DNA from: Candidatus Collierbacteria bacterium
GTDB taxonomy: Bacteria > Patescibacteriota > Microgenomatia > UBA1400 > MFAQ01
Length of the DNA: 58,351 nucleotides
Direction of reading: 5' to 3'
Assembly: GCA_003531665.1 (NCBI GenBank)
Contig: DQFC01000019.1
Location: 1 to 58,351 of the forward strand
Positions 13,453 to 21,308 of the stretch are shown here, in pieces (position 1 is the first letter of the stretch; every line of letters starts with the position of its first letter). The position numbers and the translations under genes are program-made. The notes below the pieces were generated by a model. That model was not told the origin of the DNA. It ran no database searches and saw only the letters and a program-made list of their open reading frames with translations.

Positions 13453-14277
13453 ATGTCAAAAAGAACAAGATTTATTTTGATCAGCACCATGGTTGCTGTG
13501 TGTTTGTGGTTGACCACGACCGCTCCGGTAGATTACCGTTTTGGTCTTTATCTTGCGGTTTCTTCTCTTGCTTATGTGCTATCGGTTTGGGCGCTATTTG
13601 ACGATCTGAAAGGCATTGAATGGCTTACGCTCATGGTCTTGCCGGTCATGTTTACTTTGGGTTGTGGTTTGTTTGCAAATTTTCTTCCCACCGTAATTCC
13701 CAGAATGTTTGGAAGAACCTTTCAGTTGGAGTCGTCAATGCTTTTGGCCGGCTTATTTAAAATAATATATTTCATATTGTATGCTCTGGCGATGTATGGG
13801 ATTTTGCTCATCGAAAATATCTTTTCGGTTGCCTCCATAAGAACTATTCAGCTTTTCAGAGCGGCCCGTTCGGTTAATTTTATTTTGACTTTGGTGGCAT
13901 CGTTATTTTTCTTTACGGTTACACTCAGCCTAAAATTACCCTTTTGGTGGGTAGCGCCAATGGTATTTGTTGTTTCTCTAATATTATCCTTCCCAAGTTT
14001 TTGGAGTGTGGACCTAAAGGAAGACATTCTTAGAGTTTCCGGAAAATATTCTTTGGCTGTTAGCTGGATCATTGGGACGGTGGGTTTGGTACTGTCATTT
14101 TGGCCTGTAAAACCGTTCATGGGAGGACTAATGTTGACCTCGATCTTATACGCCATGCTTGGCATCTTGGAACAACGGCTGTCCAAGAGGGTATACATGG
14201 AGAGCTTGCTGGAGTATGGGGTGACGGTAATAATTATTTTTGTGATCGGGTTTCTGACCACCTCATGGGTGGGGTAA
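13453..14277 (+). CDS. Polytopic membrane protein, function unknown
   Basis: 274 residues with about eight or nine membrane helices spread over the whole length and very short loops. The start is Met-Ser-Lys-Arg-Thr-Arg before the first helix. No transporter motif or catalytic residue pattern is recognised. It follows yebC by two bases, so it is cotranscribed. In composition it resembles the conserved uncharacterised membrane proteins of Patescibacteria. A gatctcag-type repeat begins right at its stop codon. Confidence 0.7.
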   Translation: MSKRTRFILISTMVAVCLWLTTTAPVDYRFGLYLAVSSLAYVLSVWALFDDLKGIEWLTLMVLPVMFTLGCGLFANFLPTVIPRMFGRTFQLESSMLLAGLFKIIYFILYALAMYGILLIENIFSVASIRTIQLFRAARSVNFILTLVASLFFFTVTLSLKLPFWWVAPMVFVVSLILSFPSFWSVDLKEDILRVSGKYSLAVSWIIGTVGLVLSFWPVKPFMGGLMLTSILYAMLGILEQRLSKRVYMESLLEYGVTVIIIFVIGFLTTSWVG

Positions 14278-14278
14278 T

Positions 14279-14309
14279 AGATCTCAGGTTTCAGATCTCA
14301 GATCTCCGA
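14279..14309 (+). repeat. gatctcag-type short repeat, copy 2
   Basis: AGATCTCAGGTTTCAGATCT and a following partial unit. It is closely related to the copy at 8387-8417. Confidence 0.65.
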
Positions 14310-14347
14310 TAGAAAATTGTCAGGGAGGTTGAGGAAGGGGAGAGGGG

Positions 14348-14398
14348 CCTATAATCATGTGGCCTATAATAATCCTATAATGTTATAAGTCCTATAAT
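14348..14398 (+). repeat. Array of four CCTATAAT octamers
   Basis: Exact copies start at 14348, 14363, 14374 and 14391, with TTATAA at 14384. Each contains a consensus -10 hexamer. It could be a stacked promoter or an iteron-like array; nothing coding follows. Confidence 0.6.
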
Positions 14399-14600
14399 AG
14401 TTTTCACGAATGACCATAGTTTTCACGGAAATTGTCAATTATTGTGGATAACTGCCAGGTGATAGAGATTGATATAGTTATAGGAGCGTAGAGCGCGGGG
14501 CGGGTGAGGTAGGCTGGGAGCAGAGATGAAAGAATATTTTGTTTCAAATGGTTTGCATTCGACGGAAGTGTGGTTAGTGTAAAAGTGTGAAAGAAGCAAT

Positions 14601-14619
14601 GAACACCTCCACGGTGTTC
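14601..14619. terminator. Hairpin GAACACC/GGTGTTC
   Basis: A perfect 7-bp stem with a five-base loop, followed on the plus strand by CCTATTTT. The T run is weak, so terminator function is uncertain. Confidence 0.35.
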
Positions 14620-14661
14620 CCTATTTTGTGGAATCAAAGAGATAGAGAAGAATCATATCTA

Positions 14662-14693
14662 ATACGTCGCACAATAACACTTTTGCGACGTAT
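14662..14693. other. dif-like palindrome (11-6-11 geometry)
   Basis: ACGTCGCACAA (14664-14674), a six-base centre TAACAC, and TTTTGCGACGT (14681-14691). The second arm reversed is ACGTCGCAAAA, so the arms differ at one base, and two more bases pair on each side. This is the geometry of a Xer recombination site. The 13-mer CGTCGCACAATAA recurs at 25829, just before the Xer gene. Confidence 0.5.
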
Positions 14694-15312
14694 CTCAATA
14701 AGGCAGGCACCAGAGCGGTATCTATTATGTTCTGTGATTATTTGTAGATAATCCCGAAACTTGTACTCGATCTGTTCTCCGATCCCTATTTGAGGGCAAT
14801 TCTTTTGTATTTGAGCCTACCAGCCTCGGATTGTGCCTAATTGTAGATAAACCCGAATCCTTCGGTCGGCTCAGGGAGGATTTGCCCGCATTTTGCTTTG
14901 GGCGGATATATCAAGGTATTTGCTTAATGATTAACTAGCCATAAAAAGATCCAGAAGCCGTTTTAGGGGCATTCTACGGGCCCGATTTTTGAGGCTAGTT
15001 CCTTGATAGATGAACACAAAATTATGATCACCGCGACTAAACAACGACATTCGCAATGACAATTCATTTATCTTTCCTATTAATGATTTTGAGAAATTTT
15101 TCCTAAATTAATTTTTCGAAAGATTACTGATTTTAATGAAGATATTGGAAAAGACATTTGCCGAGAAATGTTTAAGTATTTATTGATACATAAATCATAA
15201 TCAAAACTTATCCGTCTATATACTATGGGTTAATTAGTGATTGGCTGCATTTCTTCCTCCTCTCCCCTACCTGACTGTCCCCTGTTATTTTTCACGCTGT
15301 GAAAAAATGTAA

Positions 15313-16029
15313 TTATTTTGGATCGATGACAGTGATATTGGTGACTTGATATCTAAGGTGGATATATGAATTGTCTAGAACTCGACATTCATTAAGAACG
15401 AGGGGTTTGATTTTTTTTAAATCCTCTTCGGTGTGCAACGACTCGCCACCAATAGATGTCTGTGTATCATTACCGCCAACGAAGCAAGGGGCTATGACCA
15501 TCGAAACCTCATCGATAAGGCCGTTTCGGAGTAACTCGGCATTTAGTTGTCCACCGGACTGGACGGTAACTCTTTCGGCAAGATACTTATGTTTCATCTG
15601 CCGAAAAAGATCGGCAAAATCAATTTTGTTTTCATAATCAAGGATTTGTATGTTTGAGAGAGAATCCTTTAATCCGTAGGCGGGATGGGCCTTGTTGGTA
15701 GTCACCAGGTAGAGCGTTTTAACCCATTGAGACAGGTAGCGGACACCGGACTCGGTCAAGTGTGGTTTGTTGTCAATAACGATAAAACTACACTCCATTT
15801 TTACTGGTTTAGTTGTGCTGAGATTGACCCCAATCTTCGCCATGACCTTGCCACTGTTTAAGGAAAAAGGATCGGTAGTTTTTTCGATATCATAATATTG
15901 TGGCAATCCTTCTCTGACTCCATGAACTCTTTTGAAATCTAAGTCTACATCAAGAGAGTCGGTGTCGCCGGTAGAGATTTTGCCATCAAGTGATTGAATT
16001 AGAAAAAGGGTATTGTAAGTTCGGTCCAT
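15313..16029 (-). CDS. RibD C-terminal-type (DHFR-like) reductase
   Basis: 238 residues. The start (Leu-Phe-Leu-Ile-Gln-Ser-Leu-Asp-Gly-Lys-Ile-Ser) and the Ser-Gly-Gly-Gln-Leu-Asn-Ala-Glu-Leu-Leu ... Leu-Ile-Asp-Glu-Val motif near 160-175 are those of the riboflavin pyrimidine reductase domain, which uses NADPH. There is no deaminase domain, and no other riboflavin gene is nearby. The true substrate may be a different pteridine or pyrimidine. TATACT ends seven bases before the ATG. Confidence 0.8.
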   Translation of the reverse strand: MDRTYNTLFLIQSLDGKISTGDTDSLDVDLDFKRVHGVREGLPQYYDIEKTTDPFSLNSGKVMAKIGVNLSTTKPVKMECSFIVIDNKPHLTESGVRYLSQWVKTLYLVTTNKAHPAYGLKDSLSNIQILDYENKIDFADLFRQMKHKYLAERVTVQSGGQLNAELLRNGLIDEVSMVIAPCFVGGNDTQTSIGGESLHTEEDLKKIKPLVLNECRVLDNSYIHLRYQVTNITVIDPK

Positions 16030-16115
16030 GTTTGTAAGTATAACGCCTGACTTTGGATTTGACGGTAAGTCAGTTGTTGATTGAATGTTGTTTCGGGATA
16101 TGTTAGGGTAATTGT

Positions 16116-17084
16116 ATGGAACTGAAGAAAGTGAAGGAAGTTGTTATCACTCCCCTGGCGCCATTTGATTTTGATTCGACTTTCCACAAACCGGATCACT
16201 TTACGACCGGTGATAATCTGTGGGAACCGGGAATCAGGTGGCAAACATGGAACCATGAGGGAAAAAGTTTGGGGCTTAAATTTGCGAATGTGGGGACAAT
16301 AGACAAGCCCCGATTGGAAATTAGTGTTTATGCTGATTTTGAGCCTAGTGAAAAATATATCTCTGCCTTGACCAATGAGATTGAATATAGATACAACCTA
16401 CAGCTCGATTTGTCGGAGTTCTATGCCGTTTTTAAAAAAGACAGAACACTCTCCCCTATCATGCAAAAATGGCAGGGAATGAAACCAGGGCACCCTAGTT
16501 CTTTATATGAATATTTAATCATTGGAATAGTATTACAGAATACGACCGTGAGGAGATCTATGCAAATGTTTAAAGCTTTAATCGAAAAATATGGGAAGGG
16601 GCTTTTGTTTGACGGCAAGGAGTTGTATTGCTTTTGGGCGCCAGGTGAGTTGAAAAACGTGAGTATTGAGGATCTGAAAGGCTTAAAAGTTGGGTACAGA
16701 GCAAAGTCAATCAAGATGATAGATGATCAGTTTGCAGCCGGGCTAATTGAGGAGAACGATCTTAGGAAAAAGGATCTGGAAACGCAGAGAACAGAATTGC
16801 TAAAACTCTACGGTGTAGGCCCGGCTACGGTCTGGTATTTGCTTTTTGATGTGTTTCATCACCTGGATTTTTTTAACCATATTTCTCCATGGGAGCAGAA
16901 AATTTATTCCAAAATTTTCTTTGACGCCGATCCGGAAAATCCGGTACCTGTTGCGGACCTGTTAAAATATTTTGAAAAATATGGGAAGTACAAACAACTC
17001 GCCGTCCACTATATTTGGGAAGATTTGTGGTGGAAAAGAAAGAATGAAAATTTACCCTGGTTGGAGAAATTAATTAGGGTATAA
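16116..17084 (+). CDS. HhH-GPD family DNA glycosylase (AlkA/OGG-like)
   Basis: 322 residues. The N-terminal half (about 1-110) resembles the beta domain of AlkA/OGG proteins. The helical part carries Glu-Tyr-Leu-Ile-Ile-Gly-Ile-Val-Leu-Gln-Asn-Thr near 135 and the helix-hairpin-helix Leu-Tyr-Gly-Val-Gly-Pro-Ala-Thr-Val near 231. Such enzymes remove damaged bases. The catalytic Asp expected about 20 residues after the hairpin is not clear; the region reads Asp-Phe-Phe-Asn-His-Ile-Ser-Pro-Trp-Glu. TAGGGT ends six bases before the ATG. The 3' end overlaps the convergent MFS gene by 11 bases. Confidence 0.75.
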   Translation: MELKKVKEVVITPLAPFDFDSTFHKPDHFTTGDNLWEPGIRWQTWNHEGKSLGLKFANVGTIDKPRLEISVYADFEPSEKYISALTNEIEYRYNLQLDLSEFYAVFKKDRTLSPIMQKWQGMKPGHPSSLYEYLIIGIVLQNTTVRRSMQMFKALIEKYGKGLLFDGKELYCFWAPGELKNVSIEDLKGLKVGYRAKSIKMIDDQFAAGLIEENDLRKKDLETQRTELLKLYGVGPATVWYLLFDVFHHLDFFNHISPWEQKIYSKIFFDADPENPVPVADLLKYFEKYGKYKQLAVHYIWEDLWWKRKNENLPWLEKLIRV

Positions 17085-18291
17085 GGAAATTGGATCGATT
17101 CTGTTTTATTGGGAACAGAAATATAGAAATCAAGCTTAGAACCAGGGCGAAACCAAAAACATAGATATATCCAAATTGAGAAACCAAACCGACCAGGAGC
17201 AGAACGGGAATGTCCAGCATGCTTTTGATAAAGTTGGTCAAAGAAATGGTAGTAGCTCTGCTTTCAGACGGAATTGATTTGTTGATAATTTCAGAATACA
17301 GAGGGAGACGAGTGTTTTGAATGATAACAAGAACTACATAGACTCCAAGTATTAGATAAGGACTTAGTATTGTCAAAGATAAAGCCATCAGAATAAAGTA
17401 CAGGATGGTGCATATGTAGTTGATGATTTGGATTCTTTTTTCTAGCGAATGATTTAAGAAATATTTGCCGACCTTGAAATTGAAGTAGAAACTCCCTGCT
17501 TGATAGATAGAGACCGCCGCTCCAAGGACGATAATGGGAATACCAATTTGGGAAAAATAGTCTGACTGAATTCGCCAAATAATAAAAACACCCAGGAAGA
17601 TCAGTGCTCGTCCAAGAGAAATTGAGAGCAATTTGGGGTTATTTTTGATTGTATGAAAAGCTTGTCTGTAAATTCTACCTTCGTCTTGCTGGAGGTTTAT
17701 AAAATGGTTCGGTTCTTTAAGCAAGGCGGTAAGGCCCAAAGAGATCAAACTAAAAACCCCATCGATGACGAGAAGCATAACAAATTGTTTGTTGGTAAGA
17801 TTTCTGGCGATAAAGGCGGCTATAAGTGGCGTAAATATTTTTAGGAAATGATGTGAAGATTGATATTTGCCAAGTTTTTTTAGAGTTGTTTCCTCTTCTC
17901 CTAGAGACTTTGCGGTATCGTAGAGTAAGGCTTCGTCCGTACCGGTCATAAGGGCGTATGAGAGTCCATATATGGCAAAGGCAAAATAAATGGCTAATGG
18001 GCCGTGTAAAAAAATTAGCATTAAGATGTAGACTAAGTTGAGAAAGGCGGACATTGAAATTACGTGTTTTCGTCCCCATTTATCAGCCAAATAACTTGAG
18101 GGAATCTCTGAGATTAATGAAGACAAAGCAAAGATGATACCTGTATAAAATATTTGCGAGATACTGAGAGATCTGCCGAGGAAGAATAGTGTCGAAACAA
18201 CGTTTATTAGTTTTGTTTCGGTGAGAGCGTTGATGAAAAAAAGAAGCCGGAAATTTCGTCTTAGATTAGGATGCTGTGCGATTGTTGGCAC
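17074..18291 (-). CDS. MFS transporter
   Basis: 405 residues with twelve membrane helices. The loop between helices 2 and 3 has Ala-Asp-Lys-Trp-Gly-Arg-Lys, the major-facilitator signature. Gly-Thr-Asp-Glu-Ala-Leu-Leu-Tyr-Asp and Lys-Ser-Leu-Gly-Glu-Glu near 105-125 are shared with the MFS protein at 19220, so the two are paralogues. The substrate is unknown; drug or metabolite export is common in this group. The start is GTG at 18291, eight bases after TATAAT. Confidence 0.85.
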   Translation of the reverse strand: MPTIAQHPNLRRNFRLLFFINALTETKLINVVSTLFFLGRSLSISQIFYTGIIFALSSLISEIPSSYLADKWGRKHVISMSAFLNLVYILMLIFLHGPLAIYFAFAIYGLSYALMTGTDEALLYDTAKSLGEEETTLKKLGKYQSSHHFLKIFTPLIAAFIARNLTNKQFVMLLVIDGVFSLISLGLTALLKEPNHFINLQQDEGRIYRQAFHTIKNNPKLLSISLGRALIFLGVFIIWRIQSDYFSQIGIPIIVLGAAVSIYQAGSFYFNFKVGKYFLNHSLEKRIQIINYICTILYFILMALSLTILSPYLILGVYVVLVIIQNTRLPLYSEIINKSIPSESRATTISLTNFIKSMLDIPVLLLVGLVSQFGYIYVFGFALVLSLISIFLFPIKQNRSNFLIP

Positions 18292-18316
18292 GAGGTTAAA
18301 TTATACACTCCAATTC

Positions 18317-19084
18317 CTAGATAGATTCTCTGATTTTGATGATTTCGTTTTTGCGAAAGCCAAAGTCCGACCAAACCTGAACGCCTGCTGGCGCCCGCAA
18401 ATCAGTCTCTGTCAGCTTGAGCCACTCTTGTATTTTGTCGCGATAGTCTTTTGTCTTATTGAGATCGATGAGGGTGCGACAGAGGTTGATGAGGACCCCA
18501 GACCTCCAAATGGCCCAGGTGGTGTAATCACGGATTTTGAGATTTCGTCCTTCTTCGGTATCGAGGTAATCCCGATAAAGTTTCTCAGCTTCTGATACGG
18601 CATCCGAATTACCCAGAAGGAGCTTGTCGATAATGAGAAAACCTTCATATTCTAGCCCCATGGCCTTGTTCTCTGAGTATTTGGGGTCAAGAGAGACTTT
18701 GGCGATTGCTTCTTGATAATACTGTGCGGCTTCCGAATACTTCTTCTCGTAGTCGGATACCCGTCCATTGAATCTGGCTAGTCGAGATTCCCAATGGGTT
18801 AGGCTATTTTCTTTGATGTACTTATCTGCTTGATTTACCGCTCTTTTCATTTCCTGGAGGTGTTTTTGATCTTGTGTTTCCATGAAAAAATGTTGAAGAA
18901 TTAGAACTTCTTCGAAAAAAAGCTCTACTGTTGCATCTTTCAAATTGTTTTCTATGGCAAAAGTTTTTAGCAAACGTGTATCTGCTAGGGATTCGTCTTG
19001 ACTATTGATGGCTTCGCGTTTTTTGGCAGTTCGCTCTTTCAGTTCTGAGAAGTTTTCCTTATTGATTGAACTTTTGTTGACCAT
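18317..19084 (-). CDS. TPR-like helical repeat protein, function unknown
   Basis: 255 residues from ATG at 19084. It is almost wholly helical and acidic, with TPR-like pairs such as Tyr-Ser-Glu-Ala-Ala-Gln-Tyr-Tyr-Gln-Glu-Ala-Ile near 115 and Ala-Val-Ser-Glu-Ala-Glu-Lys-Leu-Tyr near 165. No signal peptide or catalytic motif is seen, so it is probably a cytoplasmic scaffold. TATAAT ends seven bases before this ATG; a longer frame from 19105 would begin upstream of the -10 and is rejected. It lies between two paralogous MFS genes. Confidence 0.7.
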   Translation of the reverse strand: MVNKSSINKENFSELKERTAKKREAINSQDESLADTRLLKTFAIENNLKDATVELFFEEVLILQHFFMETQDQKHLQEMKRAVNQADKYIKENSLTHWESRLARFNGRVSDYEKKYSEAAQYYQEAIAKVSLDPKYSENKAMGLEYEGFLIIDKLLLGNSDAVSEAEKLYRDYLDTEEGRNLKIRDYTTWAIWRSGVLINLCRTLIDLNKTKDYRDKIQEWLKLTETDLRAPAGVQVWSDFGFRKNEIIKIRESI

Positions 19085-19219
19085 ACTTTGTATTATACAG
19101 TTCAAATGGGTTTGCTACCTATTTCAAGATATGGTGAAGAGTCTTGGTACACCAGCGACGGTGGCGATAATAGAAAAATGATTGGTGTTGTATATATAGT
19201 AGCAATGTAAAATGATGAA

Positions 19220-20398
19220 ATGAGGAGAAATATTTCGATTGCATATTTTCTGTCTTTCGCTTTCCATAGCTGGTTTTGGATGGGTAATTGGATCTTTTTG
19301 TATATGAATTTTGGCGGATATCCAACGGTCGCTTTGTTGGACTCTGGAGCGGTTATGGCGGGTCTACTTCTTGAGATTCCCACGGGAGCGTTCGCTGACA
19401 TGGTGGGAAAGAGAAGAACATTGATTTTGGCTTTTCTGTTAGCAGGGGTCGGAAATATCTTGATGGGTCTCTCCGGTAGTTTCTGGATGTTTGCATTCGC
19501 CCTGTGGGTCTTAGTAAACGGAGGTGGAGCGTTCTATTCCGGGACTATGGAGGCACTAGTCTATGACAGTCTGAAAAGTCTCGGTGAAGAAGGAAGGTAT
19601 CGTAAAACGATAGGTTTAGTCAACGCTACTCGCCTTTGGTCTATGTCGATCTGTGCTGTACTTGGGGGTTTTGCATATATGATATACCCTGGCCTTCCGA
19701 TGGTCCTGAACGGGATGGTGACGTTGATAGGACTAATTGTTTGCTTCTGGTTAATTGAACCGGTGATAGACACAGAAAAGTATACATTGAGTAGTTTCTT
19801 TGTTCAGAACTCTTTGGGGATAAAAAGACTTTTTGGAAGTGTATATATGAGGAAATTATCATGGTATCTTATCGCTACCGGCGGTCTATCTGTGGTGATA
19901 TACAATCTGTTGGACGACCTGTTGGCGGTAGAATATGGGTACTCACCTTTTGGTATCAGCGTCCTCTTTGCAATTGCATGTCTGGTGGCTGGATTTGCCT
20001 CGATGTATATTCCCAGATTAAAACTTAAACTAAACGAACGTTCTGTTCTGATTATATCTATGGTGATTATGGCTTTTGTTCTAATACTCTCCCCCATCAT
20101 AGGTATGTTGGTGAGTGGAGTATTTCTCATGTTGCGAGTAATAATGGAAGTACTTTATGATAACGCGAGTTCCGTAGCCATTAATCGAAACACCGAATCA
20201 AATGTCAGAGCCACCACACTCTCTTCTCTCAGTTTGCTTCGGAGTTTGCCGTATGCGATTGGGGGCGCGTTTATCGGTACCGCAATACAATTTGTGGGCG
20301 GTGCCAGAAATTTTTCAATGTGGTTTGGTCTGGCGCTGATGGTGGTGACAGTGATTTTAGGGATGAGGATAGAGAGAAATAATCCACGCAATGCTTAA
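19220..20398 (+). CDS. MFS transporter, paralogue of the one at 17074
   Basis: 392 residues, twelve membrane helices. The signature Ala-Asp-Met-Val-Gly-Lys-Arg-Arg is in the first cytoplasmic loop. Gly-Thr-Met-Glu-Ala-Leu-Val-Tyr-Asp-Ser-Leu-Lys-Ser-Leu-Gly-Glu-Glu (about 108-124) closely matches the other MFS protein in the window. The substrate is unknown. TG-TAAAAT ends six bases before the ATG, so the transcript is leaderless. It is divergent from the TPR-like gene. Confidence 0.85.
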   Translation: MRRNISIAYFLSFAFHSWFWMGNWIFLYMNFGGYPTVALLDSGAVMAGLLLEIPTGAFADMVGKRRTLILAFLLAGVGNILMGLSGSFWMFAFALWVLVNGGGAFYSGTMEALVYDSLKSLGEEGRYRKTIGLVNATRLWSMSICAVLGGFAYMIYPGLPMVLNGMVTLIGLIVCFWLIEPVIDTEKYTLSSFFVQNSLGIKRLFGSVYMRKLSWYLIATGGLSVVIYNLLDDLLAVEYGYSPFGISVLFAIACLVAGFASMYIPRLKLKLNERSVLIISMVIMAFVLILSPIIGMLVSGVFLMLRVIMEVLYDNASSVAINRNTESNVRATTLSSLSLLRSLPYAIGGAFIGTAIQFVGGARNFSMWFGLALMVVTVILGMRIERNNPRNA

Positions 20399-20439
20399 AT
20401 CGGTATATTGTCTATAGGTCTACATGATATAATTTTTGT

Positions 20440-20628
20440 ATGAGTTCTGATTTCGAAATACATAGTAATGATTCATTTTCTTGTTCCCAGGATGAGCCTG
20501 TGGTGATATGGCCTGAGGATATTGTTCCGCCAAAAGAGCTTTCGGTTAACGATAAAAGATCTTTGGAAATAGCTAATAGTGTGAGACGGTATTGTATAGA
20601 ATGGCCACTAAAGCATCCGACGTATTGA
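20440..20628 (+). CDS. Small acidic orphan protein (62 residues)
   Basis: An acidic, soluble product with Glu-Pro-Val-Val-Ile-Trp-Pro-Glu-Asp-Ile-Val-Pro-Pro in the middle and Asp-Lys-Arg-Ser-Leu-Glu-Ile-Ala near 38. No family is recognised. Support comes from TATAAT exactly six bases before the ATG. It overlaps the next frame by 28 bases in another phase, as expected for a two-gene unit; a single gene with a frameshift is possible but not favoured. Confidence 0.5.
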   Translation: MSSDFEIHSNDSFSCSQDEPVVIWPEDIVPPKELSVNDKRSLEIANSVRRYCIEWPLKHPTY

Positions 20629-21308
20629 CATACTTTAAAGCTCATAAGCTGGCTTTTCTTTATGCCAATCTTGATGGAAAGTCAGATGGAGTGTCTTGGA
20701 TGTTTGAGCATGAAGATTTTCCAGGACAAATAACAGCCGAGAGTCTGATTGGAGATTTCGACATTGACCAAGGAATGATAAAGGGGTTAGAAAAACAGTG
20801 CGTGGCTTTGGAAATACTTAGGAAAAAGTTAGAAATATTCCCAGAAAAAGAGGGGTATGCTAGAGTAGCAATACGAAAAATACGAGGGAAAGACAAGCGG
20901 GTAGAGGGGTATAGTGTGTTAGCCATTTTCCCGGAAAGTACGCTTCTTACTCATTATGGATTAGATGAAAACGCTACAGGTGCACATGGCGGAAATCAAG
21001 CTGTTTTTTATGAGCCAATCGCGGCTTGTTATGAAAATGCTTGCAGTGAACTCTATAACATTACTCCAGAGGGGGAAAATCGCGGCATGTTTTACCTGCC
21101 ACTTAAAGAGGTACATGAAGCGCAGAAAGGTTTGATTTTTGATGCAAGTGGAGTGGCCCACTATGTTATTGGTGTGGATAAAAAAGGAAACAAAATAACA
21201 CAAGACCGATATGATTATCTTACTGCTGGATTGCTTGGAGGGGTAATTGGCGAAACTAAGAGGATTAGAATCTCTGATCTTTGGAAAAGAATTGGCGTAA
21301 AGTTTTAG
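20601..21308 (+). CDS. Orphan soluble protein, function unknown
   Basis: 235 residues from ATG at 20601 (Met-Ala-Thr-Lys-Ala-Ser-Asp). Mixed alpha/beta, no membrane segments. Some features are distinctive: Asp-Gly-Lys-Ser-Asp-Gly-Val-Ser-Trp near 24 and His-Tyr-Gly-Leu-Asp-Glu-Asn-Ala-Thr-Gly-Ala-His-Gly-Gly near 118. I do not recognise a family. An upstream in-frame ATG at 20592 is possible. The 5' end overlaps the 62-residue gene, and the 3' end overlaps the ABC ATPase gene tail to tail by four bases. Confidence 0.6.
   Translation: MATKASDVLTYFKAHKLAFLYANLDGKSDGVSWMFEHEDFPGQITAESLIGDFDIDQGMIKGLEKQCVALEILRKKLEIFPEKEGYARVAIRKIRGKDKRVEGYSVLAIFPESTLLTHYGLDENATGAHGGNQAVFYEPIAACYENACSELYNITPEGENRGMFYLPLKEVHEAQKGLIFDASGVAHYVIGVDKKGNKITQDRYDYLTAGLLGGVIGETKRIRISDLWKRIGVKF

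Larger units (their letters stand above)
14443..14850 (+). other. Three DnaA-box-like 9-mers
   Basis: TGTGGATAA (14443-14451; the reverse complement is the perfect box TTATCCACA) and two copies of TGTAGATAA (14743-14751 and 14842-14850). The last two continue into CCCGAA with one mismatch between, so they form a longer direct repeat. Confidence 0.4.
14278..15312. other. Long non-coding stretch with palindromes and short repeats
   Basis: About 1 kb with no convincing gene. From left to right it holds a gatctcag-type repeat, four CCTATAAT copies (14348, 14363, 14374, 14391), two ATAGTTTTCACG repeats, three DnaA-box-like 9-mers, a 7-bp hairpin (14601-14619), a dif-like palindrome (14662-14693), an 8-bp long-range inverted repeat (14933-15000) and an AT-rich part (15060-15240). 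tmRNA, SRP RNA and RNase P signatures were looked for and not seen. Confidence 0.7.

Noticed and set aside
14404-14637. Minus-strand frame of 77 codons in the non-coding region
   Set aside because: Low-complexity composition, no ribosome site or -10 before it, and it crosses the hairpin at 14601-14619.
15288-15306. Terminator of the RibD-like gene
   Set aside because: The 8-bp stem TTTTTCAC/GTGAAAAA is perfect, but no T run follows it on either strand.
14278-15312. Chromosomal origin of replication
   Set aside because: DnaA-box-like 9-mers and an AT-rich part are present, but there is no dnaA or dnaN nearby and the plus strand is G-rich on both sides, so no skew switch is seen.
20440-21308. 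One gene split by a frameshift
   Set aside because: Both frames have their own start signals and the overlap is typical of two coupled genes; kept as two, with the doubt noted.
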